A stretch of 64,000 bases of DNA from Helicobacter sp. NHP19-003 (GCF_019703305.1 NZ_AP024814.1:1475827-1539826), one strand, 5' to 3'; shown: positions 38,767 through 50,772, numbered from the stretch's first letter. Made by a program: numbers and translations. Notes: a model not told the origin generated them from the letters alone.

Positions 38767-39648
38767 CTAGCTGTTTTTGAGTTGCTCTAGGCGATCCTTT
38801 TTACTGCCGATGTCGGTGATTTGGATGCCAAAGTTGCCATCCACGATCACCACTTCCCCCTTAGCGATCACTTTATCGTCTACGAGAATTTCTAAGGGGT
38901 CATTGACCATTTGGTTGAGCTCCACCACGCTGCCGATGTCCATAGACACCACATCTTTGAGGATCATCTTTTTCTGCCCGATGCGCACCCTGACATTGAG
39001 CTTGATGTCTAAGAGCATGTTGATGTTGCGGATTTCTAGCTGTTCTAAGGAGTGATCGCCATCGGCGCGCTCCGCTCGTTGTACTACAGGGATACTAGGT
39101 GCTGCAGGGGCGGGGCGACCTTTGGGGACATTTTGAGGGACTTCTTTTTTATTGAAAATGTCTAAAAACACCCCCCCACAGAAAATAAAGAAACTCGACT
39201 CCAAAGCGTCTAGTTTAAAGCCAAATTCAAAACCATCGCTGTAGGGATCGAGTGAGGACGCATCGTGGGCAAAGACCGCCCCCTCTGTTTCAAAACCCAG
39301 TTTTGGCAGGGTTTCTTGAGATTTTAAAGCCGTGCTTAGAGCCCCAAAGACATTTGCGCCGATCTCTTTGATCGCGTCTAAGTCGTCCGCCTCTAAAGTT
39401 TCCTTAGAAGTCCCCTCCCCGCCAACTATTAAATCCGCTAGGGCTGTCGCCATCGCTACAGGGATCGCTAAGGTGATTGTTAAGTTTGCGTTAGGGGTAA
39501 CATGGATGGCCACGGAAGCATGTTCTATGAAGATAAAATCCCCCACAGAGATTTCGTTTTTCAGCTCCACCTCGGGGGTTTTGCCCAGCAAGCCGCTGAT
39601 GGTGGTGGTGAACTCTTGCACAAAGAGCTTTAAAAAATCGCTGATCAT
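38767..39648 (-). CDS. fliY: Flagellar motor switch protein FliY
   Basis: 293 residues. The N-terminal half is a CheC/CheX-like fold (LEADDLDAIKEIGANVFGALS). The C-terminal half is a FliN-type SpoA domain (MLLDIKLNVRVRIGQKKMIL, then VDGNFGIQITDI) of the C-ring. The ATG overlaps the fliM stop by 4 bases. Same order as HP1030-HP1031. The C-ring reverses motor rotation on CheY-P binding to FliM. Confidence 0.95.
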   Translation of the reverse strand: MISDFLKLFVQEFTTTISGLLGKTPEVELKNEISVGDFIFIEHASVAIHVTPNANLTITLAIPVAMATALADLIVGGEGTSKETLEADDLDAIKEIGANVFGALSTALKSQETLPKLGFETEGAVFAHDASSLDPYSDGFEFGFKLDALESSFFIFCGGVFLDIFNKKEVPQNVPKGRPAPAAPSIPVVQRAERADGDHSLEQLEIRNINMLLDIKLNVRVRIGQKKMILKDVVSMDIGSVVELNQMVNDPLEILVDDKVIAKGEVVIVDGNFGIQITDIGSKKDRLEQLKNS

Positions 39649-40706
39649 TCTTCTTCTTCCTTAATGTTGCCGATTTTGATTTTTCTTTGGTTTTCCAGCA
39701 CTTCTAAGATTTCTTTAACCTTGTCTTTTTCGGTTTGGATCACTTCTTTGATTTGGATGGTTTTGCGGTAACCCTTGTAGCCCACTGTGGCCAAATAGCG
39801 TTCTTTTTTGTCAATGTTCACCACCACCACATCGTTTGCCACTTTGTTTAAGCGAATCGTGTCTCCCACGACCAAATCCAGCACTTCTTTTAAGGTGAGT
39901 TGCACGCCCCCTAAGAACGCCGACACATCCACACTCGCCCCCCCCACCAGAGCTTGCAATTCTTTATTACGGCTTTTTTTGGAGCTGGTTTCTGTGAGCA
40001 TCACATCGCGGTTGCCCATTTTAGAGAGAATCCCCTCAATGGAGATCACGGGGTAGCACAAGTTCATCATGCCTCTAGAATGCCCGATCACAATCTCCAT
40101 CACCACCATGATGACGATTTCATTTTGTGCCACGATTTGCACCACATTCGCACTCGACTCTTTGGCATCGATTGTGGGGTAAAACTCCGTAACAGGACTC
40201 CAAATGTCTTTTAAGATTTGCATGACCTGCTTTAAAATCGTGTCTAAGAGATTCAGCTCAATGTCGCTAAACTCACGCATTTGCTCATAGGCACTCCCCT
40301 TGCCCCCGAGCAGGCGATCGATCATGGGAAAGACAATGCTGGGGTTGACCTCTAAGACCCCATTGCCCCCCACGGGCTTCATGGAGAAGACATTAAAGCT
40401 GGTGGGGCTGGGCAAGCTCATCAAAAACTCCCCATAGGTCATTTGATCCACGCTGTGCAACTGAATTTCCACGATGGAACGCATGATTGCCGACACTTGG
40501 CTAGACAAGCTCCTTGCCATTTTGTCGTGGATGCTTCTAAAGGAGCGGAGTTGCTCCTTGCTCACCCGATTGGGGCGTTTGAAGTCGTAGAGGGTGATCT
40601 GTTTTTGGGGCAGGATTTCGTGTTTTTGCAGCGTGTTGACATCATCGCCCTCATCCACCACTTCTAAAAGGGCATCGATCTCCTCTTGACTTAAAATATC
40701 AGCCAT
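39645..40706 (-). CDS. fliM: Flagellar motor switch protein FliM
   Basis: 353 residues, starting with the CheY-P-binding segment LSQEEIDALLE. The middle domain contains GEFLMSLPSPTSFNVFSM and GNGVLEVNPSIVFPMIDRLLGG, the FliM core, followed by a C-terminal SpoA domain. ATG 40706 has AGGAGAG before it and overlaps the fliA end by 8 bp. Confidence 0.97.
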   Translation of the reverse strand: MADILSQEEIDALLEVVDEGDDVNTLQKHEILPQKQITLYDFKRPNRVSKEQLRSFRSIHDKMARSLSSQVSAIMRSIVEIQLHSVDQMTYGEFLMSLPSPTSFNVFSMKPVGGNGVLEVNPSIVFPMIDRLLGGKGSAYEQMREFSDIELNLLDTILKQVMQILKDIWSPVTEFYPTIDAKESSANVVQIVAQNEIVIMVVMEIVIGHSRGMMNLCYPVISIEGILSKMGNRDVMLTETSSKKSRNKELQALVGGASVDVSAFLGGVQLTLKEVLDLVVGDTIRLNKVANDVVVVNIDKKERYLATVGYKGYRKTIQIKEVIQTEKDKVKEILEVLENQRKIKIGNIKEEEE

Positions 40707-41394
40707 TTCTCTCTCCTAGAGATTTGCGTACCTTTTTAATCACCTCTTTAATGATTTGCGAAATACGCGACTCGGTGATCCCTAAAATCTCGCGGATTTC
40801 GCTCAAATTCAACTCTTCAAAAAAATACAGCTGGATCAAGAGCTGTTCGCGATCGGTCATGGTTTTAAGCGTGGCTTGGATCGCACTTAACAACTCTTCA
40901 AACTCTAGTTTCTTGGTGATGTTGTCTTGTTCTAGGACACTAAATTGCTCGTCCATGGGCACATGGGCGTAAATGTCAGACGCCGCCTTTGCGTCTCTAA
41001 TTTTGGCAATGTCCTCGTTTAAGACCTCTGCCAAATAGACATCATCGGGTTCTTGCCCGTGTTCGTTGTAATACTTGGTGATTTCGTTGTCGATGCTTTT
41101 AATGAGCTTGCGCGATGCGCGCGACACCACATCTAAAGAGCGTAAATAATCTAACATCGCTCCATTGACCCGCGTCTTGGCATAGCCCCAAAACGAGTCG
41201 TTTAAGGCGACATCGTAACGCCTAGAGAGCTTGATGAGCTCTTCTGTGCCTACAGAAACCAAATCGTTAAAGTCTACAGAGCTGGGCAAGCGTTCTTTTA
41301 AGCGGAACGCCATCGAACGCACGGCGGGCAAGTATTGGATCGCCAGCTCATCTTGGGAGCTTTGGATGTGGTCTAAATAAGGCGTGCTGCTCAA
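40699..41394 (-). CDS. fliA: RNA polymerase sigma factor FliA (sigma-28)
   Basis: 231 residues from a TTG start. Region 2 (VDFNDLVSVGTEELIKLS, then FWGYAKTRVNGAMLDYLRSLD) and region 4 with its helix-turn-helix (LSEIREILGITESRISQI) are typical of flagellar sigma-28. It controls late flagellar genes such as flagellin. It is embedded in an operon with C-ring and placement genes, as in H. pylori (HP1032). Confidence 0.95.
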   Translation of the reverse strand: MSSTPYLDHIQSSQDELAIQYLPAVRSMAFRLKERLPSSVDFNDLVSVGTEELIKLSRRYDVALNDSFWGYAKTRVNGAMLDYLRSLDVVSRASRKLIKSIDNEITKYYNEHGQEPDDVYLAEVLNEDIAKIRDAKAASDIYAHVPMDEQFSVLEQDNITKKLEFEELLSAIQATLKTMTDREQLLIQLYFFEELNLSEIREILGITESRISQIIKEVIKKVRKSLGERNG

Positions 41395-41397
41395 AGA

Positions 41398-41715
41398 TTA
41401 GCCCTCGTTATACTCATACTCGTAATTGCGAACATAGTTGAGCAAGTCTTCCACTTCTTTCTCTCGTTGTACAAACTCTTTGCTAAAGTGGGTCAATTTA
41501 CGCTCTAACTCCGCCTTGTTTAAGAATTTCTTGCGTGGATAGACGAAGCCCATATACACCGAAGCAAAGAGCAAGATGATCAAATAAAAACCCACGGTGG
41601 ACACTAAAGTGCCAAATAAGATGTATTCGGCTTGGTCGAACTTGAGTAAGGACAAAACCAGCCCGATGAAAAACCCACCCACAATGGAAAAATTGACGAA
41701 GTTTTCTAGTTTCAT
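41398..41715 (-). CDS. Conserved hypothetical membrane protein (HP1033-like)
   Basis: About 105 residues from ATG 41715 (AGGTG before it). Two hydrophobic helices (FSIVGGFFIGLVLSLL and VSTVGFYLIILLFASVY) are followed by a charged helical tail. Always between fliA and flhG in Helicobacter, so a flagellar accessory role is likely, but no function is known. Confidence 0.8.
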   Translation of the reverse strand: MKLENFVNFSIVGGFFIGLVLSLLKFDQAEYILFGTLVSTVGFYLIILLFASVYMGFVYPRKKFLNKAELERKLTHFSKEFVQREKEVEDLLNYVRNYEYEYNEG

Positions 41716-41723
41716 GCCACACC

Positions 41724-42596
41724 TCACAGATACCTAAGTAAGCGTTTGAAAAACCCGATGAAATTGTCCTTGGGGGTTTCGATCACGCCCTGCTCAAGTT
41801 TTAAGGTTAAAATTTTCACAATCTGCCCCATGGACAGCGAAAAGGCGTCGAAAGGCTCGCTCTTGCAGAGCAATTTGCGGTCTTTGATGGAGCGTCTTAC
41901 AGCATTGCTGTTTTGGATATTGCCCAGATAGTTTAAATTCATATGGGGGATGTTCTCTTTAGCGACCCTTTGGATCCCCCCAAAGATTTGCAAGGCTTTT
42001 TCTGCCGAATCGACCATATTCACCAGCACAAAGGCATCGTCCTTGGTCTTGGAATTGACTTTGATCGTGGTGTAGGCATCGGTGATCGCGGCTGGATCGG
42101 AGGTGGTGATCACCACAACGCAATCGCTCGCCCTTAAAAAAGCTTGCGTAAATTCGCCAATGCCCGCCCCCGTGTCGATGATCATATAATCCAAGTCGTC
42201 TAGTAGTTTGGTTTCATCCACGAAACTATCCAAGATGTCTTGGCTCACATATTTAAAAATCTCTTCGCCGCTATCCCCGGGCACTAAGTAAAAGCCCTCT
42301 TCAAGCGGGTAGATCACCTCGCTAAAATGCACTTCCCCCCGCAAAGCGTGCAAAATATTTTTTGTGGTCTTGATGCCAAAGATGATGTCTAAATTCGCTA
42401 GCCCAATGTCCGCGTCTAAAACCCCCACCTTATAGCCACTTTTAAACAAGCTGTAGGCTAAATTCGCACTGATCGTGCTTTTACCCACGCCCCCCTTGCC
42501 CGAAGTCACCGCCACAAACTTGGTCTTGCCCCTTTTGTTAAAAATGCTCTGCGGCTCCATGATGTGTTCTAAACCGCTGGCTTGGTTGTGTTTCAT
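41724..42596 (-). CDS. flhG: Flagellar number regulator FlhG (YlxH, MinD-like ATPase)
   Basis: 290 residues from ATG 42596, whose A-T-G-A overlaps the flhF stop. Deviant Walker A GKGGVGKSTISANLA near the start, DADIGLANLD and DTGAGIG follow, typical of ParA/MinD ATPases. FlhG limits polar flagellum number by regulating FlhF. Confidence 0.94.
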   Translation of the reverse strand: MKHNQASGLEHIMEPQSIFNKRGKTKFVAVTSGKGGVGKSTISANLAYSLFKSGYKVGVLDADIGLANLDIIFGIKTTKNILHALRGEVHFSEVIYPLEEGFYLVPGDSGEEIFKYVSQDILDSFVDETKLLDDLDYMIIDTGAGIGEFTQAFLRASDCVVVITTSDPAAITDAYTTIKVNSKTKDDAFVLVNMVDSAEKALQIFGGIQRVAKENIPHMNLNYLGNIQNSNAVRRSIKDRKLLCKSEPFDAFSLSMGQIVKILTLKLEQGVIETPKDNFIGFFKRLLRYL

Positions 42597-43947
42597 GCTT
42601 GTTTCCCCGGATGTGTGAAGCCATCGAGCATGCAATCGACCAAGTAATCATTGCTCGCCACCAGCAAATCCATAGGCACTTCCTGCCCGATAGATAGGTA
42701 GCTGATGGGTTTTTTGCTCTCATAGACTAAAGAAAACAAGTTTCCAAATCCCCGGCTTTCGTCTAATTTTGTGAAGATCAGGCTGTCGATCTCCAAAGGG
42801 CTAAAGGCGTTGTAAATGTCGGTCAAGTCCTCGTATTTTGTCGTCAAGGACAACACTAAAGCTGTGTCAATTTTATATCCATTTTCTGTAAATTTCTTTA
42901 AATTTTCAATCTTTTTGCTGTCGTGTTGTGAATGCCCCGTGGTGTCGATCAAAACCACATCGCAATACTCCAAAGCCTGCATCTCTTTATTGAAGTCTTG
43001 TGCATCCATCACCGTTTCAATGCTGATCTTCATTTTCTTGGCGTACCACACGAGCTGCTCCACTGCCCCGATGCGGTAGGTGTCTAAAGTCAAAATCCCT
43101 ACTTTGTATTTTTTATCCAGCATTTTGGAGTAACGGGCGGCGAGTTTGGCTAAAGTCGTGGTCTTGCCCACCCCCGTAGGGCCCACAAGCATGACGATCT
43201 TTTTACAATTTAAATCCAGCCCCTCGTGCCGGCAATAAATCATCTTGCGCAACACTTCGCGAAAATAGCGCTTCACCGTCACCGAGTTTTCGCGCATTTT
43301 CACGGGCATGAGCTCTAGGCTCAAACGCATGATCTCGTCTAGGTGGTTTTTATGCATGCCGCTGTTTTTGGCAAGGCGGTAAATCTCGGCAAATTCGTGG
43401 GGGATCAACAAGCCCTGCTCTTTTTCCTCGCTCCACACCATGTTTTGGATCAACTTTAAATTGTCGTTGATTTTATTCAGCTCGCCCTTGATGGAGTGCA
43501 AAGCCGCTCCCTCGGCTTTCTCCCTTTCTTTTTCCTTTTCTCGATTGCTCGGACTTTCTGGTTGGCGCACCTGGGCATCTCTTAGGCTGTCTTGGGCGAT
43601 TTTTGCCAGCTCTTTAGACGCGTTGATCGTGGCGGGCTTGATGGGCGCATCCTCATCCACGCCGGCCAATTTACGCATTTCGCGGATGGTGGCGGACAAG
43701 TCCACCTGCACGCCCTCATCGGGCTTTGGCTTGGGGGGGCGGACATTGTCTAGTTTTTCTTGCATGTTGTTGGTTTTGGGGGGTTTTCTTGATCCACCGC
43801 CACGACCACCTCATAAAGCCCGGGCTCGGTTAAGGTTTTCTTGCGTATCTCTTTGGCTTTCACCACCAAGGCGTTGTGCCCGTGTTCGCTTTGGGCAAGC
43901 TTCAAGGCTTCGGCTGTGGTTTCTCCGCTGTAAGTGTAGAGTTTCAC
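42593..43947 (-). pseudogene. flhF: Flagellar GTPase FlhF, frameshifted at a G6/C6 tract
   Basis: SRP-type GTPase that places polar flagella. Start: GTG 43947 (GGAGG five bases before) overlaps folK's TGA, beginning KLYTYSGETTAEALKLAQ. That frame ends prematurely 61 codons later at KPTTCKKN. The rest, from ENPPK onwards, continues in another frame: MQEKLDNV, then GPTGVGKTTTLAKLAARYS (G1), DTYRIGAVEQL, DTTGHSQHD (G3) and TKLDESRGFG. One more base in the tract at 43778-43783 joins the two exactly (ENPPKTNNMQEK). Because FlhF is needed for motility and the rest of the operon is intact, a sequencing under-call is the likeliest cause. Confidence 0.88.
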
Positions 43948-44426
43948 GCTTGCCTCCATACTAGGGCTTGTAAGAATAAGGGTAGAGTTACAGAGGGGCG
44001 TTTGTCCCATTGAGGGTGGGGCAGGTTCAAATGGGCCTGCTTGTAAACCACGCGGTTGTAAAAGATCATGTCGATGTCTAAAGTCCTCGGTGCATTTTTA
44101 AAGGCGCGTTGCCGTTTGCGCCCGAACCGGCGTTCTAAATAAAACAAAAGCCCTAAGAGTTGGTTTAAACTCCAGCGAGTCGTGAACACCAGCGTGGCGT
44201 TGTAAAAGTCGTTTTGTGCCGTGTAGCCAAAGGGCGGATTGATGTAAAGGGGCGAAGAATGTAGGCTAGAAAACATGCGGTTGTTAGAGAGCCACCGCCA
44301 TAATCTTTCCAAGACCGCCCCAGACGCGCCCTCATTGCTCCCAATGCCCCACACCACGCTGTTTTTTAAACGCAAAACCCGCTTGCATTTTTTAGGGTAA
44401 AAAGGGGAGTAGACCACGGTTTGCAC
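43944..44426 (-). CDS. folK: 2-amino-4-hydroxy-6-hydroxymethyldihydropteridine pyrophosphokinase
   Basis: Folate biosynthesis kinase, 160 residues from a GTG start (GAGGGG before it). Motifs: GIGSNEGAS, SSPLY, FYNATLVF, LERRFGRKR, and the signature PRTLDIDMIFYN. TGA overlaps the flhF GTG. Same place as HP1036. Confidence 0.93.
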   Translation of the reverse strand: MQTVVYSPFYPKKCKRVLRLKNSVVWGIGSNEGASGAVLERLWRWLSNNRMFSSLHSSPLYINPPFGYTAQNDFYNATLVFTTRWSLNQLLGLLFYLERRFGRKRQRAFKNAPRTLDIDMIFYNRVVYKQAHLNLPHPQWDKRPSVTLPLFLQALVWRQA

Positions 44427-44435
44427 AAAGACCCC

Positions 44436-45452
44436 TCACAACACGACAGCTCTTGAGCCTTGCACGACCACCAAATCCTCAATCCGCACCCCATATTTGC
44501 CCGGGATATAAATCCCCGGCTCAATCGAAAACACCATGCCCTCCTCTATGATGGTCTGGCTTCTTTGGGAGATGAAGGGCAATTCGTGGATGTCTAGCCC
44601 AATCCCATGCCCTGTGCTGTGCGCAAAATACGCCCCATAACCGGCCTTTTCAATCACCCCTCTAGCTAAGCTGTCGATCTCTTTGCCTGTCATGCCCGCT
44701 CTTAAATTTTCAATGGTGTATTCTTGCGCTTTTTGCACCACAGCGTAAATTTTTTGCAATTCTTGGTCTTTAAATCTTTGCTCTTTTGAAAAGCCAAAAC
44801 CCTTGTTAAATTGTGCCGTGCGGGTGCGATCGGCGCAGTAGCGTTCATACTTCAAGCCCACATCCACTAAGAGCAAATCCCCTTCTTTTAGGGGGTCTTT
44901 TGAGGGCAAGGCGTGGGGTTTAGCGGCATTGGCGTTCACCGCCACAATGGGCTCAAAACTCAAGTCAAACTCTCCGCTGTGGGTTAAAAACTCTTTGACT
45001 TTGAATTGTAAAAAATGTTCGCTAGGTGTATCCGCGGTGTGCAGATATTTAGCAAAGGCATCAAACGCCCCTCTGTTGAGTTCTTGCGCTTTTTTCAGCA
45101 AAGCCACCTGCTCGGGAGTCTTGACGATCCTTTGTTTACGGTGGTGGTCTGGATCGCCCACAAGCTTAAGATTTGGGAGTGCCTCTTGCAAGTGTCTGTA
45201 AGCTTGTACACTCACTTGGGCGGGGTCGAAGTAAAGCTCTTTAAGACTGCTTGGGATTTTCTCCACCACCGCCCGCCACAAATCACTAGCCTCGATCACC
45301 TCAGCGTTTTTAATGTTTGCGCGTGCCTCTAAAGTGTAGCGGGCATCGGTGATGAAAAACGCCTCTCCCTTAAGCTGTAGAAAAACCGCATGGTCGCAAC
45401 TGTAGCCGCAAGCGAAGTATTGGGCGTTTTCATCGGTGGTGAAATGCGCCAA
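44436..45452 (-). CDS. pepQ: Xaa-Pro aminopeptidase family M24B
   Basis: 338 residues, starting at a TTG right after the aroQ stop ([17 protein letters not shown], also the family N-terminus). Metal-binding ligands are in the pita-bread fold: [53 protein letters not shown]. Removes N-terminal residues before proline. Matches HP1037 by position. Confidence 0.92.
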   Translation of the reverse strand: MAHFTTDENAQYFACGYSCDHAVFLQLKGEAFFITDARYTLEARANIKNAEVIEASDLWRAVVEKIPSSLKELYFDPAQVSVQAYRHLQEALPNLKLVGDPDHHRKQRIVKTPEQVALLKKAQELNRGAFDAFAKYLHTADTPSEHFLQFKVKEFLTHSGEFDLSFEPIVAVNANAAKPHALPSKDPLKEGDLLLVDVGLKYERYCADRTRTAQFNKGFGFSKEQRFKDQELQKIYAVVQKAQEYTIENLRAGMTGKEIDSLARGVIEKAGYGAYFAHSTGHGIGLDIHELPFISQRSQTIIEEGMVFSIEPGIYIPGKYGVRIEDLVVVQGSRAVVL

Positions 45453-45455
45453 ACC

Positions 45456-45944
45456 CTACTCTTTTGCCTCAAGTTGTTGGTTGGCTTGGCTTTCTTTAAT
45501 CGCTTTAATTTCAGCCAAAATTTGCATCATCGCAATCATGGCGACATGGTAACCAAACGCCCCAAAGCCGGTCACAACACCCGCGCTCACGGCACCGGTG
45601 TGGGATACCTTGCGGAATTCTTCACGGGCAAAGATGTTTGTCAAATGCACTTCAATCACGGGCATGTCAGCGAGCATGATCGCATCGGCAATGGCGATGG
45701 AAGTGTGGGAGAACGCTCCTGGATTGATGATGATCCCCTCCACATCGCTGCCCACGCACTCTTGGACTTTATCAATGATTTCACCCTCAAAATTGCTTTG
45801 AAAAAACTCTAATTCTAACTCATTTTGTTTGGCAAAATTTTCCATGTTTTCGTGGATCTGCTCCAAGGTTACGGGACCATACAGCCTAGGGTCTCTGTGC
45901 CCCAACATGTTTAAATTAGGCCCCTGAATGACAAGAATTTTCAT
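45456..45944 (-). CDS. aroQ: 3-dehydroquinate dehydratase, type II
   Basis: Shikimate pathway. 162 residues from ATG 45944 (AAGGAG six bases before); the frame runs on to 45998 but has no site. Motifs: IQGPNLNMLG, catalytic Tyr (DPRLYG), INPGAFSHTS, EVHLTN, then GVVTGFGAFGY. The type II enzyme is typical of Helicobacter (HP1038). Confidence 0.96.
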   Translation of the reverse strand: MKILVIQGPNLNMLGHRDPRLYGPVTLEQIHENMENFAKQNELELEFFQSNFEGEIIDKVQECVGSDVEGIIINPGAFSHTSIAIADAIMLADMPVIEVHLTNIFAREEFRKVSHTGAVSAGVVTGFGAFGYHVAMIAMMQILAEIKAIKESQANQQLEAKE

Positions 45945-46000
45945 AAGAACTCCTTTCAAAATAAGAGCTTGATTATAGCATAAACCGCCCCACGCCAAAC

Positions 46001-47644
46001 CTAAAGTGTGAAGTTATGCACAAGTTTTTGTAAATTTTGGGCGGTTTCTTCTAGCGCACCCACTTCTTTGGTGTTGCCCACCATTGATTTGGACACCTCA
46101 GCCGCCATTTGGGCGATTTGGGCGACCTTTTTGGCGATCTCCTCAATTTGGCTGTGCTGGTTGTGCGAGTGTGCCACGACCTTTTTAGTGTCCTCTAGGG
46201 AGTTTGCCGCTTTGTCATAAATCGTTTCTAGTGCCCCCACTGCCTCGTTCACATGTTCTTGCCCCTTGCGCACCTCTGTCACCATATTCTCCATGCTGGC
46301 GACAGATTTTTTGGTCTCCTCTTGGATGAGCTGGATGATGTGATCGATCTCTTTGGTGGCCTCGCCCGTGTGTTCGGCGAGTTTACGAATCTCATCGGCG
46401 ACCACCGCAAAGCCTCTGCCGTGCTCCCCGGCTCTGGCGGCTTCAATGGCGGCATTGAGGGCCAATAAATTCGTTTGGTCGGCGATGCCTTGGATGAGCT
46501 CGGTGCTGTGCCCGATGTTTTGGGCGTGCTGATCTAAGGATTGGATTTGCGCGGCCGAGTTCTCCACCCCACTGGTGATTCGTGCCATACCCGCTGCCAT
46601 GTCCTCCATCGCCTCTTTGCCTTTTTTACTCAGCTCCACACTCTGTGTAGAGTTGGCCTCTGTCTGCTCCACAATCGCTTCCACATCCTGAATGCTGCTT
46701 TGCACATCTTGCATGTTGGCGATGAGCTGGGTGGTCATGGCCTCTTGTTTGTTGGCATTGTCCATAGACACCTTGGACAAATCCGACACCAGCAACGACT
46801 TTCTGGATATGTCGCTAGAGGATTGGCTGATTTGCTTGATGATGTGCACCATAGAGCTTTGCATTTCGCCGATCGCATCCAGTGCACTGTATTTAAAACG
46901 AGTCTGCACCTCTTTAGACAAATCGCCCTTAGCGATGGCCGCGACCACTTTACGGATTTGGGTAGGTTCGGCTCCCAAAGAGCCTCTTATGTTGCGGGCG
47001 ATCAAAAAGGCGATCCCAAACCCCGCCGCTGTCATCACAAAAGTGAGCACAAACATTAAAAAACTGAAGCGGCTGGCGATGTTGCGCGCCTTAGGGGTGA
47101 GCTGTTGGTTTAAATACTCTTCATAGTCAATGAAAGCGTTCACGGCGGCAAGCCAATTTGTGAAGTCTGCAGCCAAACCATTTTCTAAGATTTTTGCAGC
47201 CGCCCGTTCATCCTTGCGCGCTAAAATGAGAGCTTCTTGGATTTTGGGCATGGTACGGGCTTCAATGACATTGATATTTGTTGCTAATTGCCGTTCGCGA
47301 TCGTTCACCTTTTCGGGGATTCGTGCAAACATGTCTGCCATGTTTTCTTTGTTCTGTCTATAATCTACATTGAGTTTTTGGATCAAACTTACTTGGGTTT
47401 GGTAATAAGCAGCATTTTGGGCTAAGATTGCATCTCTAATGGCAACGGAGCGGTCGTGTACACTGCCACGCATGTTGATGGCGTAGCGTTGCTTCACAGC
47501 GTTGTAGTCGGTGAGCTCGGTTAAGATACTGTTGATGCTACGCACCCTAATAGTCCCCACACAAGCCACCACCACCATCAACATGATGACAATGGTAAAC
47601 CCCCCAAAAAGCTTTTGAGAAACACTCAACCTGTCATCGATCAT
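46001..47644 (-). CDS. Methyl-accepting chemotaxis protein (4-helix-bundle sensor)
   Basis: 547 residues. Membrane helices at about residues 13-31 and 193-216 enclose a periplasmic four-helix-bundle sensor ([23 protein letters not shown]). A HAMP domain and the signalling coiled coil follow, with the hairpin tip [21 protein letters not shown]. The ligand is unknown. It has no C-terminal pentapeptide methylation tether. The gene lies 57 bp from aroQ, same direction. Confidence 0.93.
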   Translation of the reverse strand: MIDDRLSVSQKLFGGFTIVIMLMVVVACVGTIRVRSINSILTELTDYNAVKQRYAINMRGSVHDRSVAIRDAILAQNAAYYQTQVSLIQKLNVDYRQNKENMADMFARIPEKVNDRERQLATNINVIEARTMPKIQEALILARKDERAAAKILENGLAADFTNWLAAVNAFIDYEEYLNQQLTPKARNIASRFSFLMFVLTFVMTAAGFGIAFLIARNIRGSLGAEPTQIRKVVAAIAKGDLSKEVQTRFKYSALDAIGEMQSSMVHIIKQISQSSSDISRKSLLVSDLSKVSMDNANKQEAMTTQLIANMQDVQSSIQDVEAIVEQTEANSTQSVELSKKGKEAMEDMAAGMARITSGVENSAAQIQSLDQHAQNIGHSTELIQGIADQTNLLALNAAIEAARAGEHGRGFAVVADEIRKLAEHTGEATKEIDHIIQLIQEETKKSVASMENMVTEVRKGQEHVNEAVGALETIYDKAANSLEDTKKVVAHSHNQHSQIEEIAKKVAQIAQMAAEVSKSMVGNTKEVGALEETAQNLQKLVHNFTL

Positions 47645-47697
47645 CCATCAGCTCCTCCTTATCTTTAAAGGGCTATCCTAGAGCGGGTAGGTCAAGG

Positions 47698-48471
47698 CTA
47701 TTTTTTGATCTGCTCGATCGCTTGGCGGTAGCGGTTGATGTTGGCATCGGAGAGCTCATTAACCAATTTTTTCATGACCAAGGGGTACATTTCGTTAAGG
47801 ATCTTGCGGATGGCATCGTCATTGTTTTTATCTAATTCTGTTTGGCTCGCGATGTTAGGGCCAGAAAACCCACCGGAATTTGTGGTTTTGTAAGTGTAGC
47901 GGTGGGTGAAGGCTTGTTTTGTGCCCACTTCCACGCCGAAGTTGTGGATGATGCGCCCGGTTTCAGGTTCAAAGAATTTAAACCACACCGATCCTGAACT
48001 TTGATCCACAAAAACATCCACATTGTCTTTCCCCGGATTGTCAGTGTTCATTTTGACATCTTCTAAAATCCCGATCCAGCCGCCCATGTCGAGCACAGAC
48101 CACATTTTGTGTTTTTGCTCAGGGGTCATGGCCTTTTCAGTCGTCAAGCGTACCACTTGGTAGCCCCGTTTTTGGAAAATCTCTGCGATTTGGTTGATCA
48201 AAGCGTCTTGGAACTGATCAATGTAGGGCGTTAGGTTGTCTGTTACCTGGATGTGGGGGGCTAAAATCCCCACGGTGTGGTGATTCAAGGGCTCTTGAGC
48301 GATGTTGACAGGGTAATTAAAATTTAAAATCGTGTCGCCCTTATTTGCCACCACCCTGTGCTTTTTGGGTGCTTCTGGCGCATTGGCACCGCTGGTGTTA
48401 CCACTATCCATTGCACAGCCTGTGATCAGCAAGCCCGCCAAACTCCCTAACAAAACAAGATTTTTATGCAT
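47698..48471 (-). CDS. hpaA: HpaA-like lipoprotein (neuraminyllactose-binding hemagglutinin family)
   Basis: 257 residues from ATG 48471 (GGAGGT before it). Lipoprotein signal peptide with lipobox LITGC near residue 18, then FNYPVNIAQEPLNHHTVGILAPHIQVTDNL, a typical HpaA start, and the conserved C-terminus NELSDANINRYRQAIEQIKK. HpaA family proteins are surface or flagellar-sheath lipoproteins of Helicobacter. Which paralogue this is cannot be told from sequence alone; no KRTIQK motif, the sialic-acid-binding claim for H. pylori HpaA, is present. Confidence 0.85.
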   Translation of the reverse strand: MHKNLVLLGSLAGLLITGCAMDSGNTSGANAPEAPKKHRVVANKGDTILNFNYPVNIAQEPLNHHTVGILAPHIQVTDNLTPYIDQFQDALINQIAEIFQKRGYQVVRLTTEKAMTPEQKHKMWSVLDMGGWIGILEDVKMNTDNPGKDNVDVFVDQSSGSVWFKFFEPETGRIIHNFGVEVGTKQAFTHRYTYKTTNSGGFSGPNIASQTELDKNNDDAIRKILNEMYPLVMKKLVNELSDANINRYRQAIEQIKK

Positions 48472-48555
48472 TATAAAATTACCTCCAAAGAATAAAATGT
48501 AAGGCTTCATTTTAGCATGGATTGGTAAATATTAACCCCTCCTAAATAAATCTGA

Positions 48556-49536
48556 CTAAATGGGCAACACCCGGATGTTCTCGTCTAAATGCTCTTGCAA
48601 CACCCCCTCAATGGCAAAGAGTGTCCCTGTGGCTGCACTCGCACACCCATCGCATGCCCCCATGTAGCGGATATAAACATCCACAAACCCCCCACCCTCT
48701 TTGATGTCTAAGACCTCCAAATTCCCCCCATCCATCATCAGCATGGGGCGGATGTGCGTATCGATGGTCTTGTCGATCGCCTTGACCTTTTGCACCATGG
48801 TCATCTCGATAAAACTCAAATCCCCCTCTAAAGATTTTTGCGCCACTTCTTTGCGTTTCTCTGCCTCCATTTCTGAGCGCACCTCTTGCAAAATATCTAC
48901 CAGATAATACTCCCGTGCCTCGTGCCCACCGGGGCGTATACAGCTCCCACAAAAGCCCCCCGCTTTGGTGTAATTGGTGATCTCCTCCACGCTCTTGAGG
49001 TCGTTTAATTTAATCACCTCTTTGATGGTGCCAAGGCTCACCCTAGCGCACTCACACACGATGATCTCGTCCTCAAAATCCTCGGGGTTTTTGCCCAAAT
49101 ACTGCCCCGCAGCTTGCTTGATCACATCATAGGCCATCACCGAACAGTGCATTTTTTGCCCGGGCACAGCGGGCACATCGGGGTGATCCCTTAGCCCCCT
49201 CTCCACATCTAAGTTGGTGATCTTCACCGCCTCTTGTACTCTTTTGCCTAGGCACAGCTCCACCATCATGTCCGAGCTGGCAATGGCTGTACCACACCCA
49301 AAGCTTTTAAACTTGGCATCGATGATTTGATCGGTCTTGGGGTCAATGAGCCAATAAAGGCGCACCGCATCCCCACAAGACTCCGCCCCATAGTCGGCGA
49401 CAATGAGCCTTGCCCCCCTAACTTTGGCATCTTCTTCTGTGAGTACCCCTAAATGTGTGGGATTGTCCATGCGTCGGCTCACTTCTTTAGAGTAAGCGTC
49501 CCATAAAGCCCCACCTAGTAAATTATTTTTTCCCAT
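48556..49536 (-). CDS. nifU: Fe-S cluster scaffold protein NifU
   Basis: 326 residues, the full three-domain form. The N-terminal IscU domain has the cluster Cys (CGTAIASSDMM and CSVMAYD). The central [2Fe-2S] domain carries CECARVSLG and CGSCI. The C-terminal Nfu domain has CDGCASAA. It assembles [Fe-S] clusters with NifS, located 9 bp upstream. In Helicobacter this NIF pair is the main Fe-S pathway. Confidence 0.96.
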   Translation of the reverse strand: MGKNNLLGGALWDAYSKEVSRRMDNPTHLGVLTEEDAKVRGARLIVADYGAESCGDAVRLYWLIDPKTDQIIDAKFKSFGCGTAIASSDMMVELCLGKRVQEAVKITNLDVERGLRDHPDVPAVPGQKMHCSVMAYDVIKQAAGQYLGKNPEDFEDEIIVCECARVSLGTIKEVIKLNDLKSVEEITNYTKAGGFCGSCIRPGGHEAREYYLVDILQEVRSEMEAEKRKEVAQKSLEGDLSFIEMTMVQKVKAIDKTIDTHIRPMLMMDGGNLEVLDIKEGGGFVDVYIRYMGACDGCASAATGTLFAIEGVLQEHLDENIRVLPI

Positions 49537-49545
49537 GTATTCTCC

Positions 49546-50772
<1,227 letters not shown>
